Source: Promethearchaeota archaeon (GTDB lineage: Archaea > Asgardarchaeota > Lokiarchaeia > Sigyniarchaeales > SOKP01). From it: DNA of 11,772 nucleotides. Made by a program: the position numbers and the translations under genes. This document shows positions 1 to 6,813 of this stretch, one piece after another. The notes under the pieces were generated by a model. It was not told where the DNA came from, searched no databases, and was given only the letters and a program-made list of their open reading frames with translations. The stretch's first letter is position 1. The number at the start of each line of letters is the position of its first letter. The stretch is taken from positions 1-11,772 of the forward strand of contig JAGXNU010000042.1 of assembly GCA_019894815.1 (NCBI GenBank). Reading direction: 5' to 3'.

Positions 1-1
1 G

Positions 2-565
2 TGTTTATACAAGTTTATTGATATAATCCTTAAAAATCCCTCAGAAAAAATTATTTCTGGTTCAAGATATAAAAATTCAAACCATTACTGGCAGAAACCT
101 TGGAAAGATAGATTTCTTGTAAATACGATCATCACTGGAATTCTCAATACTCTCGGACTTTCTATTACAGATGCATTTTGTGGACTAAAGGCATATGAAT
201 GTAATGCGATTAATGATTTGGAATTAGAAATAAATGGATATGAAATACCCATCGAAATTTGGATTAAATCTTTGAAAAAGGGATACTCAATTTTTGAAAA
301 AGAGGTTCCAGTAATATATAAAGATAGAGAAGCAATTTTAAAAAATGCAAAAGAGAGTTTTTTGTTTAAAAAAGGTGAAGAAAGAATTGAAAAATATATC
401 CAGTTAATTGAATCACTCTTGGATACTCCTTTAAAAATAAAAATTGATGTATTTGAGTCAATTTTTTCAAATTATTTCAATAATGTAAATGATATTAATA
501 AATATAATTTTAAAGAAATACAAGAATCAATATTTACTCAAATTAGAAAACTATTAGTAGATTAG
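2..565 (+). CDS. Family 2 glycosyltransferase, C-terminal part (5' end outside window)
   Basis: This reading frame is open from position 2 without a stop, so the gene begins before the window and 187 residues are visible. A TTG at 218 is internal and not a start. The visible part looks like the second half of a dolichol-phosphate-mannose-synthase-like GT2 enzyme. It has a GSR segment (visible residues 20-22) and, at about residues 57-65, the DAFCGLKAY segment that corresponds to the conserved D-x-x-x-G-[FL]-[KR] region of this family. The EVPVIYKDRE stretch resembles the family's usual EvPi.y..R segment. The C-terminal 60 residues are predicted helical and I see no membrane anchor. Family members transfer a sugar from a nucleotide donor to a lipid or soluble acceptor at the cytoplasmic face of the membrane; donor and acceptor here are unknown. 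The stop is one base before the next ATG, so it is co-transcribed with the BshB- and BshC-like genes and could provide their glycoside substrate (inference). Confidence 0.8.
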   Translation, partial: CLYKFIDIILKNPSEKIISGSRYKNSNHYWQKPWKDRFLVNTIITGILNTLGLSITDAFCGLKAYECNAINDLELEINGYEIPIEIWIKSLKKGYSIFEKEVPVIYKDREAILKNAKESFLFKKGEERIEKYIQLIESLLDTPLKIKIDVFESIFSNYFNNVNDINKYNFKEIQESIFTQIRKLLVD

Positions 566-566
566 A

Positions 567-1262
567 ATGGATATTGAATTAGATATTTTAGTGATTGGAG
601 CCCATCCCGATGATGCAGAAATCGGATGTGGTGGGACTATTGCTCATTATAAAAAACGAGGCAAAAAATTAGGGGTTTTGGATTTATCAAATGGAGAACC
701 CACCCCATTCGGTACTGTTGAAAAAAGAATGGCCGAAGCTAAAGCAGCTTCTGAAATATTACATCTGGATATGAGAATTACTTTAGATATGACTAATAGA
801 TATATTGAAAATACAATCGAGGACAGAAAAAAAGTTTCTGAAGTGATTAGAAAATATAAACCAAAGATTCTTATTACCCATCCCTCAAATGACTGGCACC
901 CAGACCATATTGCTTGTCATCAGATTGTAAATGCTGCAAAATTTCAAGCAAAACTAACAAAAACCGAATCCAAATATCCAGAACATTATCCAAAATATGT
1001 CTTTTATTTCGATCATTCACATTTAAAAGATAAGAATCGAAAATCGGACTTTTTAATCGATATTTCTGATTCAATCGAAGAAAAAATAAATGCTCTTAAG
1101 GTCTATAAATCACAATTTATTGATAATAAAAAGAATTTAAGGATCTTTGACTATATACGAGAACGAGCGGGTTATTTGGGATATCAAATTGGTGTAAAGT
1201 ATGCTGAAGGATTCATTAATTCTGAACTCTTAATGGTGGATTTAGAAAACTTAATACTTTAG
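567..1262 (+). CDS. bshB1: PIG-L family zinc deacetylase, BshB1-like
   Basis: A 231-residue LmbE/PIG-L family metal-dependent N-deacetylase. The N-terminal AHPDDAEIG motif gives the zinc ligands His13 and Asp16 and the general base Asp15. The HPDH motif at 111-114 gives His111 and the third ligand His114. This spacing matches the characterised Bacillus cereus enzyme BcZBP (12/14/15/110/113) with an offset of one. The resemblance to BshB1 runs the whole length: GKK-G-DL near 32-40, GT-E-R near 49-54, KYKPKI near 96-101, ALKVYKSQF near 176-184, and the C-terminal QIGVKYAEGF. BshB1 removes acetate from GlcNAc-malate to give GlcN-malate in bacillithiol synthesis. The substrate here could differ, for example another GlcNAc glycoside. 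The gene starts one base after the glycosyltransferase stop and ends 11 bases before the BshC-like gene, so it is in the middle of an operon. The family call is firm; the pathway call is inference from the neighbour. Confidence 0.88.
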   Translation: MDIELDILVIGAHPDDAEIGCGGTIAHYKKRGKKLGVLDLSNGEPTPFGTVEKRMAEAKAASEILHLDMRITLDMTNRYIENTIEDRKKVSEVIRKYKPKILITHPSNDWHPDHIACHQIVNAAKFQAKLTKTESKYPEHYPKYVFYFDHSHLKDKNRKSDFLIDISDSIEEKINALKVYKSQFIDNKKNLRIFDYIRERAGYLGYQIGVKYAEGFINSELLMVDLENLIL

Positions 1263-1273
1263 GTAGAATAGAG

Positions 1274-2983
1274 ATGTCAAACGATAAATTCGAAGATCCA
1301 TTAAAATATTACTTAGCATATGCTTTAGAAGGACAAAAATCTTGGATTTCTGAAGGTATGAAAGATCTAATACCTCAATCTATGAGTGATGCTATTTTCC
1401 TTGCCAAAAAAAGAAATAAAGAAATGGAAAAGGATACAAATAAGAGTGAAATAAAAATAGCATTGGGAAAAATTTTCGAAAATACAAATAATAAATATAA
1501 TCTACTAACTGATAAAGCTAAGAGACATCTGGAAAATTTCCTTACTGATAAGGATAGCTTGAGCGTGGAAGTCTCACATCAACCTAAATTTTTAGGTGGA
1601 GAAAGGTTTCTTTTTAACAAAATTGCATGTGGAGCAGCTTTCGCGAACCTTGATAATGATATAATTCCAATTTTTTATGTTGCTGATTATGATAAGATAC
1701 ATTCAGAATTAATAAAAACTAAATTTTCACAAAGCGATTCACCTAATGGATTTTCAATTTCAATAAGCCCTGAAACAGAAAAGAAATTTCTTGGTAAGAG
1801 AATTAAAGATCTTCCGCTACCATCTGTTTCTTATCTCTTGGAACTATTTCAAGAAATTAGAAAAAAATATAGTAATTCTATTAATTCTTGTTTAGAGGAT
1901 AACTGGCGTAAAAAATTACTAGAAGAACGGCTAGAAGAAGCACTCCGGTTAATCAAAATTGCACACAATAATTCAGAGAACTATACAGATTGGTTCATTA
2001 ACATAATTGGGACAATTTCCAACATTATCTTTGATCAAGGTTATCTTTTCATTTCTGCTTCAGATTTAGAATTTAAGAAACTATTAACACCTTTTTATGA
2101 AACATTATTAGAGAATCAAAGTAAGTACGTTGAGACTTATATAGATTTACAAAACCAATTTAGAAATAATAACATACGTTCTCCTTTACGGGAGATTCGA
2201 CGTGATTTCATTCCATTTTTTTATGAATGTAATAATGAAGAGTGTCACTGCCGAAGATTGGAATTAATCGGACAAGATTATACTTCCATGATTCACGTTA
2301 AATGCGAATGTAATGAATGCGGGAATTTAATAGATTTTAGTCTTGAAAAGGACAACCCAGATCTTTCTGATCACTCTGCTTTTTTCACGCCTAGGGTCGA
2401 ATCCCGTCAATATTTAGTTTCAAAAACTATCCAACCGATGATACACATCGCAGGCACTGGTGAAACGAGATATTATACGATGGGAATCCCATTAATTAGA
2501 CGCTTTGACAAAACTATCACTTTACCTGTTATTTATTTTTATAACAAAATTACAATGAATACGTTTATGACCCGGAAAATAGAGCAGGATTTAATTAAGT
2601 TAAATATACCAGATTTTTTAGACAATATTAAAGGACTGATGAAAAATCTTGGGAAGTTTAACAAATTACTTAATAAACCTAAGGATTACGTTCAAGATCA
2701 GGCAAAAATAATAGAACTATTAACAAACTTTAAATCATACATGACGCAACTTGATAGTATCTTAGTAAATTTCCAAGGAACTGATATGACTCCAGAGGAT
2801 AAAAATACAGTCTCAAGTTATTTAAGCAATATGTTCGGAAAAATCTCTAAAGAAAAATCCGGGCAAGAAACAGTATTTCATTGGGTAGATTTAAGCTTAA
2901 AAAATGGATTATCTAATTTCTTTAAAGATTACTTACAAATTTATAAACCGTGGCTTCCTCCTGGAATGGAAATCTTTCTCTAA
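1274..2983 (+). CDS. bshC: BshC-family protein (putative cysteine-adding enzyme) with inserted Cys cluster
   Basis: A 569-residue protein resembling BshC, the enzyme thought to add cysteine to GlcN-malate in the last step of bacillithiol synthesis; bacterial members are about 540 residues. Landmarks are SHQP and GGERF at 101-112 (bacterial HQPG...GGPLY region), PIFYVADYDKIHSE at 132-145 (bacterial PVFWIA-EDHDF region), FTPRVESRQ at 371-379 and HIAGTGETRYY at 391-401 (bacterial SP-V--RP...GPGEI-Y region). About 435-530 looks like the helical, coiled-coil C-terminal part. Unusual is a cysteine cluster at 319-349 (C319, C324, C326, C344, C346, C349), placed just before the conserved FTPRV segment and likely to bind a metal. 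AGGT at 1261-1264 may act as ribosome-binding site for the ATG at 1274. The adjacent BshB1-like gene strongly supports the pathway idea. Family membership is well supported; the exact product in this organism is unknown. Confidence 0.78.
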   Translation: MSNDKFEDPLKYYLAYALEGQKSWISEGMKDLIPQSMSDAIFLAKKRNKEMEKDTNKSEIKIALGKIFENTNNKYNLLTDKAKRHLENFLTDKDSLSVEVSHQPKFLGGERFLFNKIACGAAFANLDNDIIPIFYVADYDKIHSELIKTKFSQSDSPNGFSISISPETEKKFLGKRIKDLPLPSVSYLLELFQEIRKKYSNSINSCLEDNWRKKLLEERLEEALRLIKIAHNNSENYTDWFINIIGTISNIIFDQGYLFISASDLEFKKLLTPFYETLLENQSKYVETYIDLQNQFRNNNIRSPLREIRRDFIPFFYECNNEECHCRRLELIGQDYTSMIHVKCECNECGNLIDFSLEKDNPDLSDHSAFFTPRVESRQYLVSKTIQPMIHIAGTGETRYYTMGIPLIRRFDKTITLPVIYFYNKITMNTFMTRKIEQDLIKLNIPDFLDNIKGLMKNLGKFNKLLNKPKDYVQDQAKIIELLTNFKSYMTQLDSILVNFQGTDMTPEDKNTVSSYLSNMFGKISKEKSGQETVFHWVDLSLKNGLSNFFKDYLQIYKPWLPPGMEIFL

Positions 2984-2993
2984 TTTATAAGAT

Positions 2994-3977
2994 TCACGTG
3001 AGTTTGAATAACTTGTTTGCGTTTTCCCAATAAATCTTCTTTAACACATCAAGAGGAAGATCCAATCCATTGATTCTAGTATTATTGTCATTTTCAGGAT
3101 CCGGAAAGGGTAAAGGTAAGTTTCGAACTGAGGTCTCTAAAAGTGCTTGGAACGTATAATATCGCGTCTGATAGTAAGTTGAAATTGGTTTGTTTCTATC
3201 CTGCACGAGATCTGTCCCAAAAAGAATCCTATCTGAATATTTAATAAAAAATTCTCTTGCTTTCTCGGGATATCTCCCAAGCTCTCGTGCCATCCATCTT
3301 GCTGAAGATGAATCTACATAATAATTTGGATATGATTCAAACCACCTCGATAGGTTTTCTAGATCTTCTGGTTGACTCCCAAAGTGTGCTTGGAGTACTT
3401 TTAATTTAGGAAAACTTGATAAAACCTCTTCTAAATCATCTAAATGTTCTTTTTTTGTGCCATATCGGCTAACTGGTTGATAAACTTTCTCGTACCAAAG
3501 ATCAGGATCACTAACATGAATTAATAAATAAAGTCCCAATTCTTCCATCTTTGCGAATATTGATTTAAAAAATGCATCAGATAAATGAATTTTTCTTGGT
3601 TCTATTTTGAATTGATCTTTTACATAATCTCTCCATCTTGGACCAAACCAAAATTTAACAATTGGAAATCCTTTTTGATAAATTTTTTCAATTAAATCTG
3701 TTGCTAATTTAGGGTCTGGTTTTGCTTTAAAAAGATGCCTACTTCTGAAGTATTTAGCCAATACGAACTTATCGGGGAATTTTGTTTCTAATTCTTCAAT
3801 GTTGTCTTCCCAGACAATACCAACTGATTTTTTTATACTAAACTCTTCTCTGAACTTAATTAAATCAGGAATACCTTTTATACTCCCTAAATGAACATGA
3901 GCATCAAATTTTGGTCCATCATACTTCGAAGAAATAGTCGTGCCATCATTTATGAAATCTGAAATATCTTTATCCAT
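2994..3977 (-). CDS. Metal-dependent amidohydrolase (amidohydrolase-2 / TIM-barrel family)
   Basis: A 327-residue cytosolic hydrolase of the amidohydrolase-2 family. The metal-binding residues are in the usual order along a TIM barrel: DAHVH (His27, His29) after strand 1, LLIHVSD (His154), LQAHFG (His198) and the late aspartate in LFGTDL (Asp256). The C-terminal YWENANKLF stretch near 316-324 is the typical end of this family. The first 20 residues are a short polar extension; the ATG is the only sensible start. Family members hydrolyse or decarboxylate small carbonyl compounds, and the substrate cannot be read from the sequence. It lies 83 bases downstream of the NUDIX gene on the same strand, but a T-run sits between them. 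A weak TATA-like TTCATAAAAG (4006-4015, minus strand) about 30 bases before the ATG suggests its own promoter. It converges with the BshC-like gene with only 10 bases between stops. Confidence 0.8.
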   Translation of the reverse strand: MDKDISDFINDGTTISSKYDGPKFDAHVHLGSIKGIPDLIKFREEFSIKKSVGIVWEDNIEELETKFPDKFVLAKYFRSRHLFKAKPDPKLATDLIEKIYQKGFPIVKFWFGPRWRDYVKDQFKIEPRKIHLSDAFFKSIFAKMEELGLYLLIHVSDPDLWYEKVYQPVSRYGTKKEHLDDLEEVLSSFPKLKVLQAHFGSQPEDLENLSRWFESYPNYYVDSSSARWMARELGRYPEKAREFFIKYSDRILFGTDLVQDRNKPISTYYQTRYYTFQALLETSVRNLPLPFPDPENDNNTRINGLDLPLDVLKKIYWENANKLFKLT

Positions 3978-4046
3978 TCGTAATTTACACTAAAAATAAT
4001 ATTCTCTTTTATGAATTACTATGAATTCTAACCTAATTATTTTTTG

Positions 4047-4055
4047 AAAAAAAAA
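4047..4055 (-). terminator. T-run terminator after the NUDIX gene
   Basis: The minus strand has nine consecutive T residues beginning six bases after the NUDIX stop codon. Such T-runs end transcription in archaea without needing a hairpin. It would separate the NUDIX transcript from the amidohydrolase gene downstream, although read-through is possible. Confidence 0.5.
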
Positions 4056-4060
4056 TTTGA

Positions 4061-4810
4061 TTAAAAATCCTTCAATCGATTATGGCTATAGACACTTTTG
4101 GAATTCTCAAATAGCTCTTGGATGGTTTTAAACTTTTTAAGCCGTTTCAGTGTGGAATATTGAGGGAATATTAATTTGATTTGCTTTTTTTTAAAATTTT
4201 TTATTAGCTGCCTTGGAGAACCCCATAGACTCTCTGTTAATTCATCATAAAATAAATTAATATTTTGATTAAGAGGAAATTTACAGAGAAAGAATTGAGT
4301 ATCAAATCGAATGGGAGATAACTCAGGGGTGATAAATCTTCCAAAATATTTTAAATTACTCGCAGAATAATAAAGATTTTCTTTAGTCAAAACATCTGTC
4401 ATGGTAATTCGGTTTTTTTGGAGCTTTTTTTGATACTTTTTTAGTTTCTTGGGTTTATTTTCAATTTTTCCAAGTGAATTTCCTGATTTATTAGTAGCGA
4501 TTAGAATCCCAGCCTCTTCAAATAGCTCACGGGTTGCAATAATCCAAAGATTGGAAGGATCATTACATATTTCTTTTAAATTGTTGATGATATTTTCATT
4601 AATTCCTACTAATCTTGCTCTTGATTCTTTTGTTGAGTCTTGTTCATCGATGCTCCCGCCTGGGAACACGTGGTGTTCACTCATAAATCTTGCATTTTCA
4701 TGTCTTTTAGCCATAAATACTTCAAATTCACAATCATCGTCAGATTCTAAGTCTGGTGTTCGTTCCCGTAACAAAATTACGGTCGCAGCTAATTTTGGTT
4801 CAATAGGCAT
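4061..4810 (-). CDS. NUDIX hydrolase, NUDT19-like with split Nudix box
   Basis: A 249-residue NUDIX hydrolase. The domain starts with LAATVILLRE (7-16), then VFMAKRHENARFM, then FPGG at 49-52, which opens the Nudix box. The second half, RELFEEAGIL, comes only at 94-103, so about 30 extra residues split the normal GX5EX7REUXEEXGU motif. This split box, and the later FITPELSPIRFDTQFF segment (159-174), are features I know from NUDT19/RP2-type enzymes, which hydrolyse CoA derivatives. Glu95, Glu98 and Glu99 remain as candidate metal ligands. A lysine-rich linker at 119-133 and a basic C-terminus are additional. CoA or acyl-CoA diphosphatase activity is an inference from this subfamily. No clear ribosome-binding site is seen; AAATATCT on the minus strand about 30 bases upstream of the ATG may be a TATA element of a nearly leaderless transcript. 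An opposite-strand open frame at 4449-4814 is its shadow. Confidence 0.82.
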   Translation of the reverse strand: MPIEPKLAATVILLRERTPDLESDDDCEFEVFMAKRHENARFMSEHHVFPGGSIDEQDSTKESRARLVGINENIINNLKEICNDPSNLWIIATRELFEEAGILIATNKSGNSLGKIENKPKKLKKYQKKLQKNRITMTDVLTKENLYYSASNLKYFGRFITPELSPIRFDTQFFLCKFPLNQNINLFYDELTESLWGSPRQLIKNFKKKQIKLIFPQYSTLKRLKKFKTIQELFENSKSVYSHNRLKDF

Positions 4811-4876
4811 TTAGAGTCACTACGAAATTGTCTTAGATATTTGAAAAAAGAAATTATTTGTTCATAAAAAAATTTT

Positions 4877-4898
4877 GTCTTAAAAGACTTTTTTTTTT
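4877..4898 (+). terminator. Hairpin followed by ten T residues
   Basis: GTCTT and AAGAC form a short perfect inverted repeat (4877-4888, two-base centre) followed at once by ten T residues on the plus strand. It resembles an intrinsic terminator for plus-strand RNA, yet the only region upstream on that strand is antisense to the NUDIX gene. It could stop antisense transcription, or simply be an A-tract in the NUDIX upstream region. Confidence 0.3.
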
Positions 4899-4930
4899 AG
4901 AATGGAATGAAGGTTAGAAATTAACTTATC

Positions 4931-4951
4931 TTATACATCTGAAATGTATAA
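4931..4951. promoter_or_regulatory. Inverted repeat overlapping the TATA box of element copy 1
   Basis: TTATACAT (4931-4938) and ATGTATAA (4944-4951) are perfect 8-base inverted repeats around a 5-base centre (CTGAA). The right arm includes the TATAA of the first promoter element. A regulator bound here would block TBP. The second copy of the element does not keep this dyad, so it would be specific to the first promoter. Confidence 0.4.
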
Positions 4952-5000
4952 ATTTTAGACTAATTTTATATTAACTACATTGAGTACATGAATAGATAAT
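4939..5000 (+). repeat. 62-nt promoter element, copy 1
   Basis: This 62-nt stretch matches 6848-6909 at 56 of 62 positions in the same orientation, without gaps. It contains a TATA-like box (TATAAATTTT, from about 4947), the dyad TTAGACTAA (4955-4963) immediately after it, and a conserved TACATTGAGTACA (4976-4988). A transcript would start about 25 bases after the TATA box, near 4975, so conservation covers the core promoter and the probable start site. It faces the ABC genes, but their start codon is 180 bases beyond its end. Confidence 0.8.
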
Positions 5001-5027
5001 TCTATTTAAGCAATTGAGAAGCCAGGA

Positions 5028-5078
5028 ATGGGGGTTGAAATAAATAAGAAAATGTTTGAAGAAAATGTTTTAAACTAA
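5028..5078 (+). CDS. Possible 16-codon leader ORF
   Basis: ATG at 5028 opens a 16-codon frame encoding MGVEINKKMFEENVLN and ending in TAA. By itself this is too short to call. Its position gives it weight: the ATG lies exactly 89 bases after the start of the promoter element, the same distance as the start codon of the SNF2 gene from the second copy. CCAGGA just before the ATG is only a weak ribosome-binding site. An eight-T run follows 18 bases after the stop. It may be a leader peptide, a tiny gene, or the start of a lost gene. It may also be chance, because an ATG is expected at any given place in roughly 2% of cases. Confidence 0.22.
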   Translation: MGVEINKKMFEENVLN

Positions 5079-5095
5079 ATTTTATTATTATTCTC

Positions 5096-5103
5096 TTTTT
5101 TTT
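5096..5103 (+). terminator. T-run between element copy 1 and the ABC genes
   Basis: Eight T residues end a T-rich stretch (from about 5079) located just after the 16-codon ORF and 77 bases before the ABC start. It could terminate a short RNA of about 130 bases started at the promoter element, either fully or as an attenuator. No strong hairpin precedes it. Confidence 0.35.
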
Positions 5104-5179
5104 AGCTAAGAAGGATAGAGAATATCTTTTTATTAATCACTTAAGTTTTTAACGAGTATCATGTTATTAACAATCACAA

Positions 5180-6148
5180 ATGTCACACTTGAATTCAAGC
5201 AAACCCTTGATTGAGTTTAGAAATATAGTAAAGAGTTATAAAAACATATTAGTATTGAATAATGTCTCCTTTTCGCTAAATCAAGGTGATATTTTTGGTT
5301 ATATCGGTCCAAATGGAGCAGGAAAATCCACTACTATTAAAATAATGGTTGGTTTAATCCGAGATTTTTCAGGAACCCTCCTTATTAATGGAAAAAATAT
5401 TAAATCTTCTTATTTAGAGTTATTTAAGAATTTAGGATACCATCCTCAAGAAGCAGGATTTCATCGGTGGAAAACTGTTTATCAAGCTTTAAGAACATTT
5501 GGGAAATTATCAAAATTAGAAAATAGATTTTTAGATTCTCGTATTGTGGAAGTTTTAGAATTTGTAAACCTTAAGGAAGTGATGAATAGGAAAATTATTC
5601 ACTTATCCGGGGGAATGTTACAAAAATTAAGATTAGCTCAAGCATTATTAGGTGAACCAGAAATTTTAGTATTAGATGAACCATTAACTGGTTTAGATCC
5701 AGCTAGTCGATATCAAATTAAGAACTTAATTAAAAAATTAGCAAATTCAGGTAAAACAATTCTTTTTTCATCTCATATTTTAAGTGATGTTCAAGACATA
5801 GCTACTAAAATTGGTATCCTTAATTTAGGTAATTTAGTGAAAATTGGAAGCCCTTCAGAGCTTCAAAGCGAATATCACATTGGAAATCGGATTCAAATAG
5901 AATTTGATAATGATATTGATATATTAGATCAATTACAAAATTTAAATTATATTGAACAATCAGAAAATAAATCTGCAAATGTTATTGTCGTCAGTCTTAA
6001 GGTAGAAGCGGATTTGGATGAATCCATTCATGATTTACTTCAATATTTAATAGAGAATAAGTATAAGCTACGAAGATTTAATTTACTTACTCCTAGCTTA
6101 GAAGATGTGTATTTAAAACTAGTCCAAGGTGAAAATAATGAGTTTTAA
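5180..6148 (+). CDS. ABC transporter ATP-binding protein (ABC-2 exporter type)
   Basis: A 322-residue ABC ATPase that would power the membrane protein encoded next to it. All key motifs are intact: Walker A GPNGAGKST (43-51), Q-loop Gln90, signature LSGGM (142-146), Walker B ILVLDEP (162-168), D-loop GLDP (171-174) and the switch His199 in SSHIL. After the nucleotide-binding domain comes a C-terminal extension (about 230-320) ending in LTPSLEDVYLKL, typical of ATPases paired with ABC-2 permeases (CcmA/NatA/drug-exporter class). The substrate is unknown. The ATG at 5180 has no obvious ribosome-binding site; an ATG at 5161 is in another frame. The stop lies within the permease gene, so the two are translationally coupled. 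Expression may depend on promoter element copy 1 with a leader of about 200 bases, or on the nearer TATA-like TTTTATTAA (5128-5136). Confidence 0.9.
   Translation: MSHLNSSKPLIEFRNIVKSYKNILVLNNVSFSLNQGDIFGYIGPNGAGKSTTIKIMVGLIRDFSGTLLINGKNIKSSYLELFKNLGYHPQEAGFHRWKTVYQALRTFGKLSKLENRFLDSRIVEVLEFVNLKEVMNRKIIHLSGGMLQKLRLAQALLGEPEILVLDEPLTGLDPASRYQIKNLIKKLANSGKTILFSSHILSDVQDIATKIGILNLGNLVKIGSPSELQSEYHIGNRIQIEFDNDIDILDQLQNLNYIEQSENKSANVIVVSLKVEADLDESIHDLLQYLIENKYKLRRFNLLTPSLEDVYLKLVQGENNEF
6126..6132 (+). promoter_or_regulatory. Ribosome-binding site of the permease gene
   Basis: AAGGTGA lies five bases before the ATG at 6138 and matches the archaeal anti-Shine-Dalgarno GGAGGTGATC. It is inside the ATPase coding region and favours ATG 6138 over the GTG at 6129, which is part of this motif. 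Confidence 0.7.
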
Positions 6149-6800
6149 AATATTATTTTTAGATGAACTTAAAGGTTTCTATAAATCAAAGATCATGATA
6201 ATTTTATGGATAGGCATGCCCACTCTCTCTATATTGATGCATTATCTAATTCCGTCAACAGAAGGTTTTCCCGTTTCAAGTTTAGTGGCAATTTTGATAT
6301 CTTATATTAGTGGAATGCTTAGTTCAGCGATGATAAGTACCTCTATAGCAAATGAAAAAAATAATCATGTCTATGATCTCTTTCTCATACGACCGGTCAA
6401 ACGATATAATATTCTATTATCAAAATTTTGTGCTGTCTATTTATGTTTGATTATAGCTACGGTAATTTCATTAGCAATGGGACTTATAATTGACATTTTG
6501 ACTATTGGTGTTCCTTCTCAGTATTTCTTAGAGGAAACTTTTAAATCATTAACAATCAGTTTCTCATCAATGGCAATTTCATGTTCTATCGGTACTTTTT
6601 TTGGAGTTAGTATATCTTCGATAGCAGCTGCAGCCATCTTATCTGTTTATGTGGGATCTCAAGTTTCAGCGATTGCGACTCTTCCAGTCCTCTTTATAGA
6701 ATCGCTTAATAGCGTCTTGATTGCGTTACTAGTGGCTATCCCGCTTACTTTTACCTTTTTAATAATTTCTATTGTATTGTTTTCAAAAAAGCAATTTTAA
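6138..6800 (+). CDS. ABC-2 type transporter permease
   Basis: A 220-residue membrane protein, the partner of the preceding ATPase. Six hydrophobic segments can be seen (in numbering from the chosen start, roughly 19-38, 46-69, 95-119, 137-160, 163-185 and 190-214), as expected for the ABC-2 fold. The loop after segment 2, with ANEKNNHVYDLFLIRPVKR, is the typical ABC-2 coupling region (E...-L-.-P---R). I choose ATG 6138 because AAGGTGA lies five bases before it; a GTG at 6129 would add three residues. The gene overlaps the ATPase by 11 bases. It is short for an ABC-2 permease and has no large extracellular domain, so it probably works as a homodimer exporting a small molecule, lipid or peptide (inference). 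No T-run follows; the next plausible stop signal is the palindrome at 6814-6830. Confidence 0.85.
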   Translation: MSFKILFLDELKGFYKSKIMIILWIGMPTLSILMHYLIPSTEGFPVSSLVAILISYISGMLSSAMISTSIANEKNNHVYDLFLIRPVKRYNILLSKFCAVYLCLIIATVISLAMGLIIDILTIGVPSQYFLEETFKSLTISFSSMAISCSIGTFFGVSISSIAAAAILSVYVGSQVSAIATLPVLFIESLNSVLIALLVAIPLTFTFLIISIVLFSKKQF

Positions 6801-6813
6801 CAATAAACATATC

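Larger units (their letters stand above)
4811..5179. other. 369-bp divergent intergenic region
   Basis: This stretch separates the NUDIX gene (minus) from the ABC transporter genes (plus). It contains, left to right: the NUDIX upstream region, a small hairpin followed by ten T residues (4877-4898), an inverted repeat that overlaps a TATA-like box (4931-4951), the first copy of the 62-nt promoter element (4939-5000), a 16-codon open frame (5028-5078), an eight-T run (5096-5103), and a possible second TATA-like stretch (5128-5136) about 45 bases before the ABC start. I see no tRNA, box C/D or H/ACA RNA, or CRISPR structure here. Confidence 0.6.

Noticed and set aside
874..1074. 66-residue open frame on the minus strand
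   Set aside because: It lies entirely opposite the BshB1-like gene, has no recognisable domain and no promoter.
4449..4814. 121-residue open frame on the plus strand
   Set aside because: It is antisense to the NUDIX gene and its composition is what the reverse of that coding sequence gives; the NUDIX frame has clear motifs.
4988..4999. Three-codon ATG-AAT-AGA-TAA frame at the end of element copy 1
   Set aside because: It is too short and the ATG is lost in copy 2, where the bases are AAA.
6129..6131. GTG as start of the permease
   Set aside because: The GTG is part of the AAGGTGA ribosome-binding site that correctly spaces ATG 6138.
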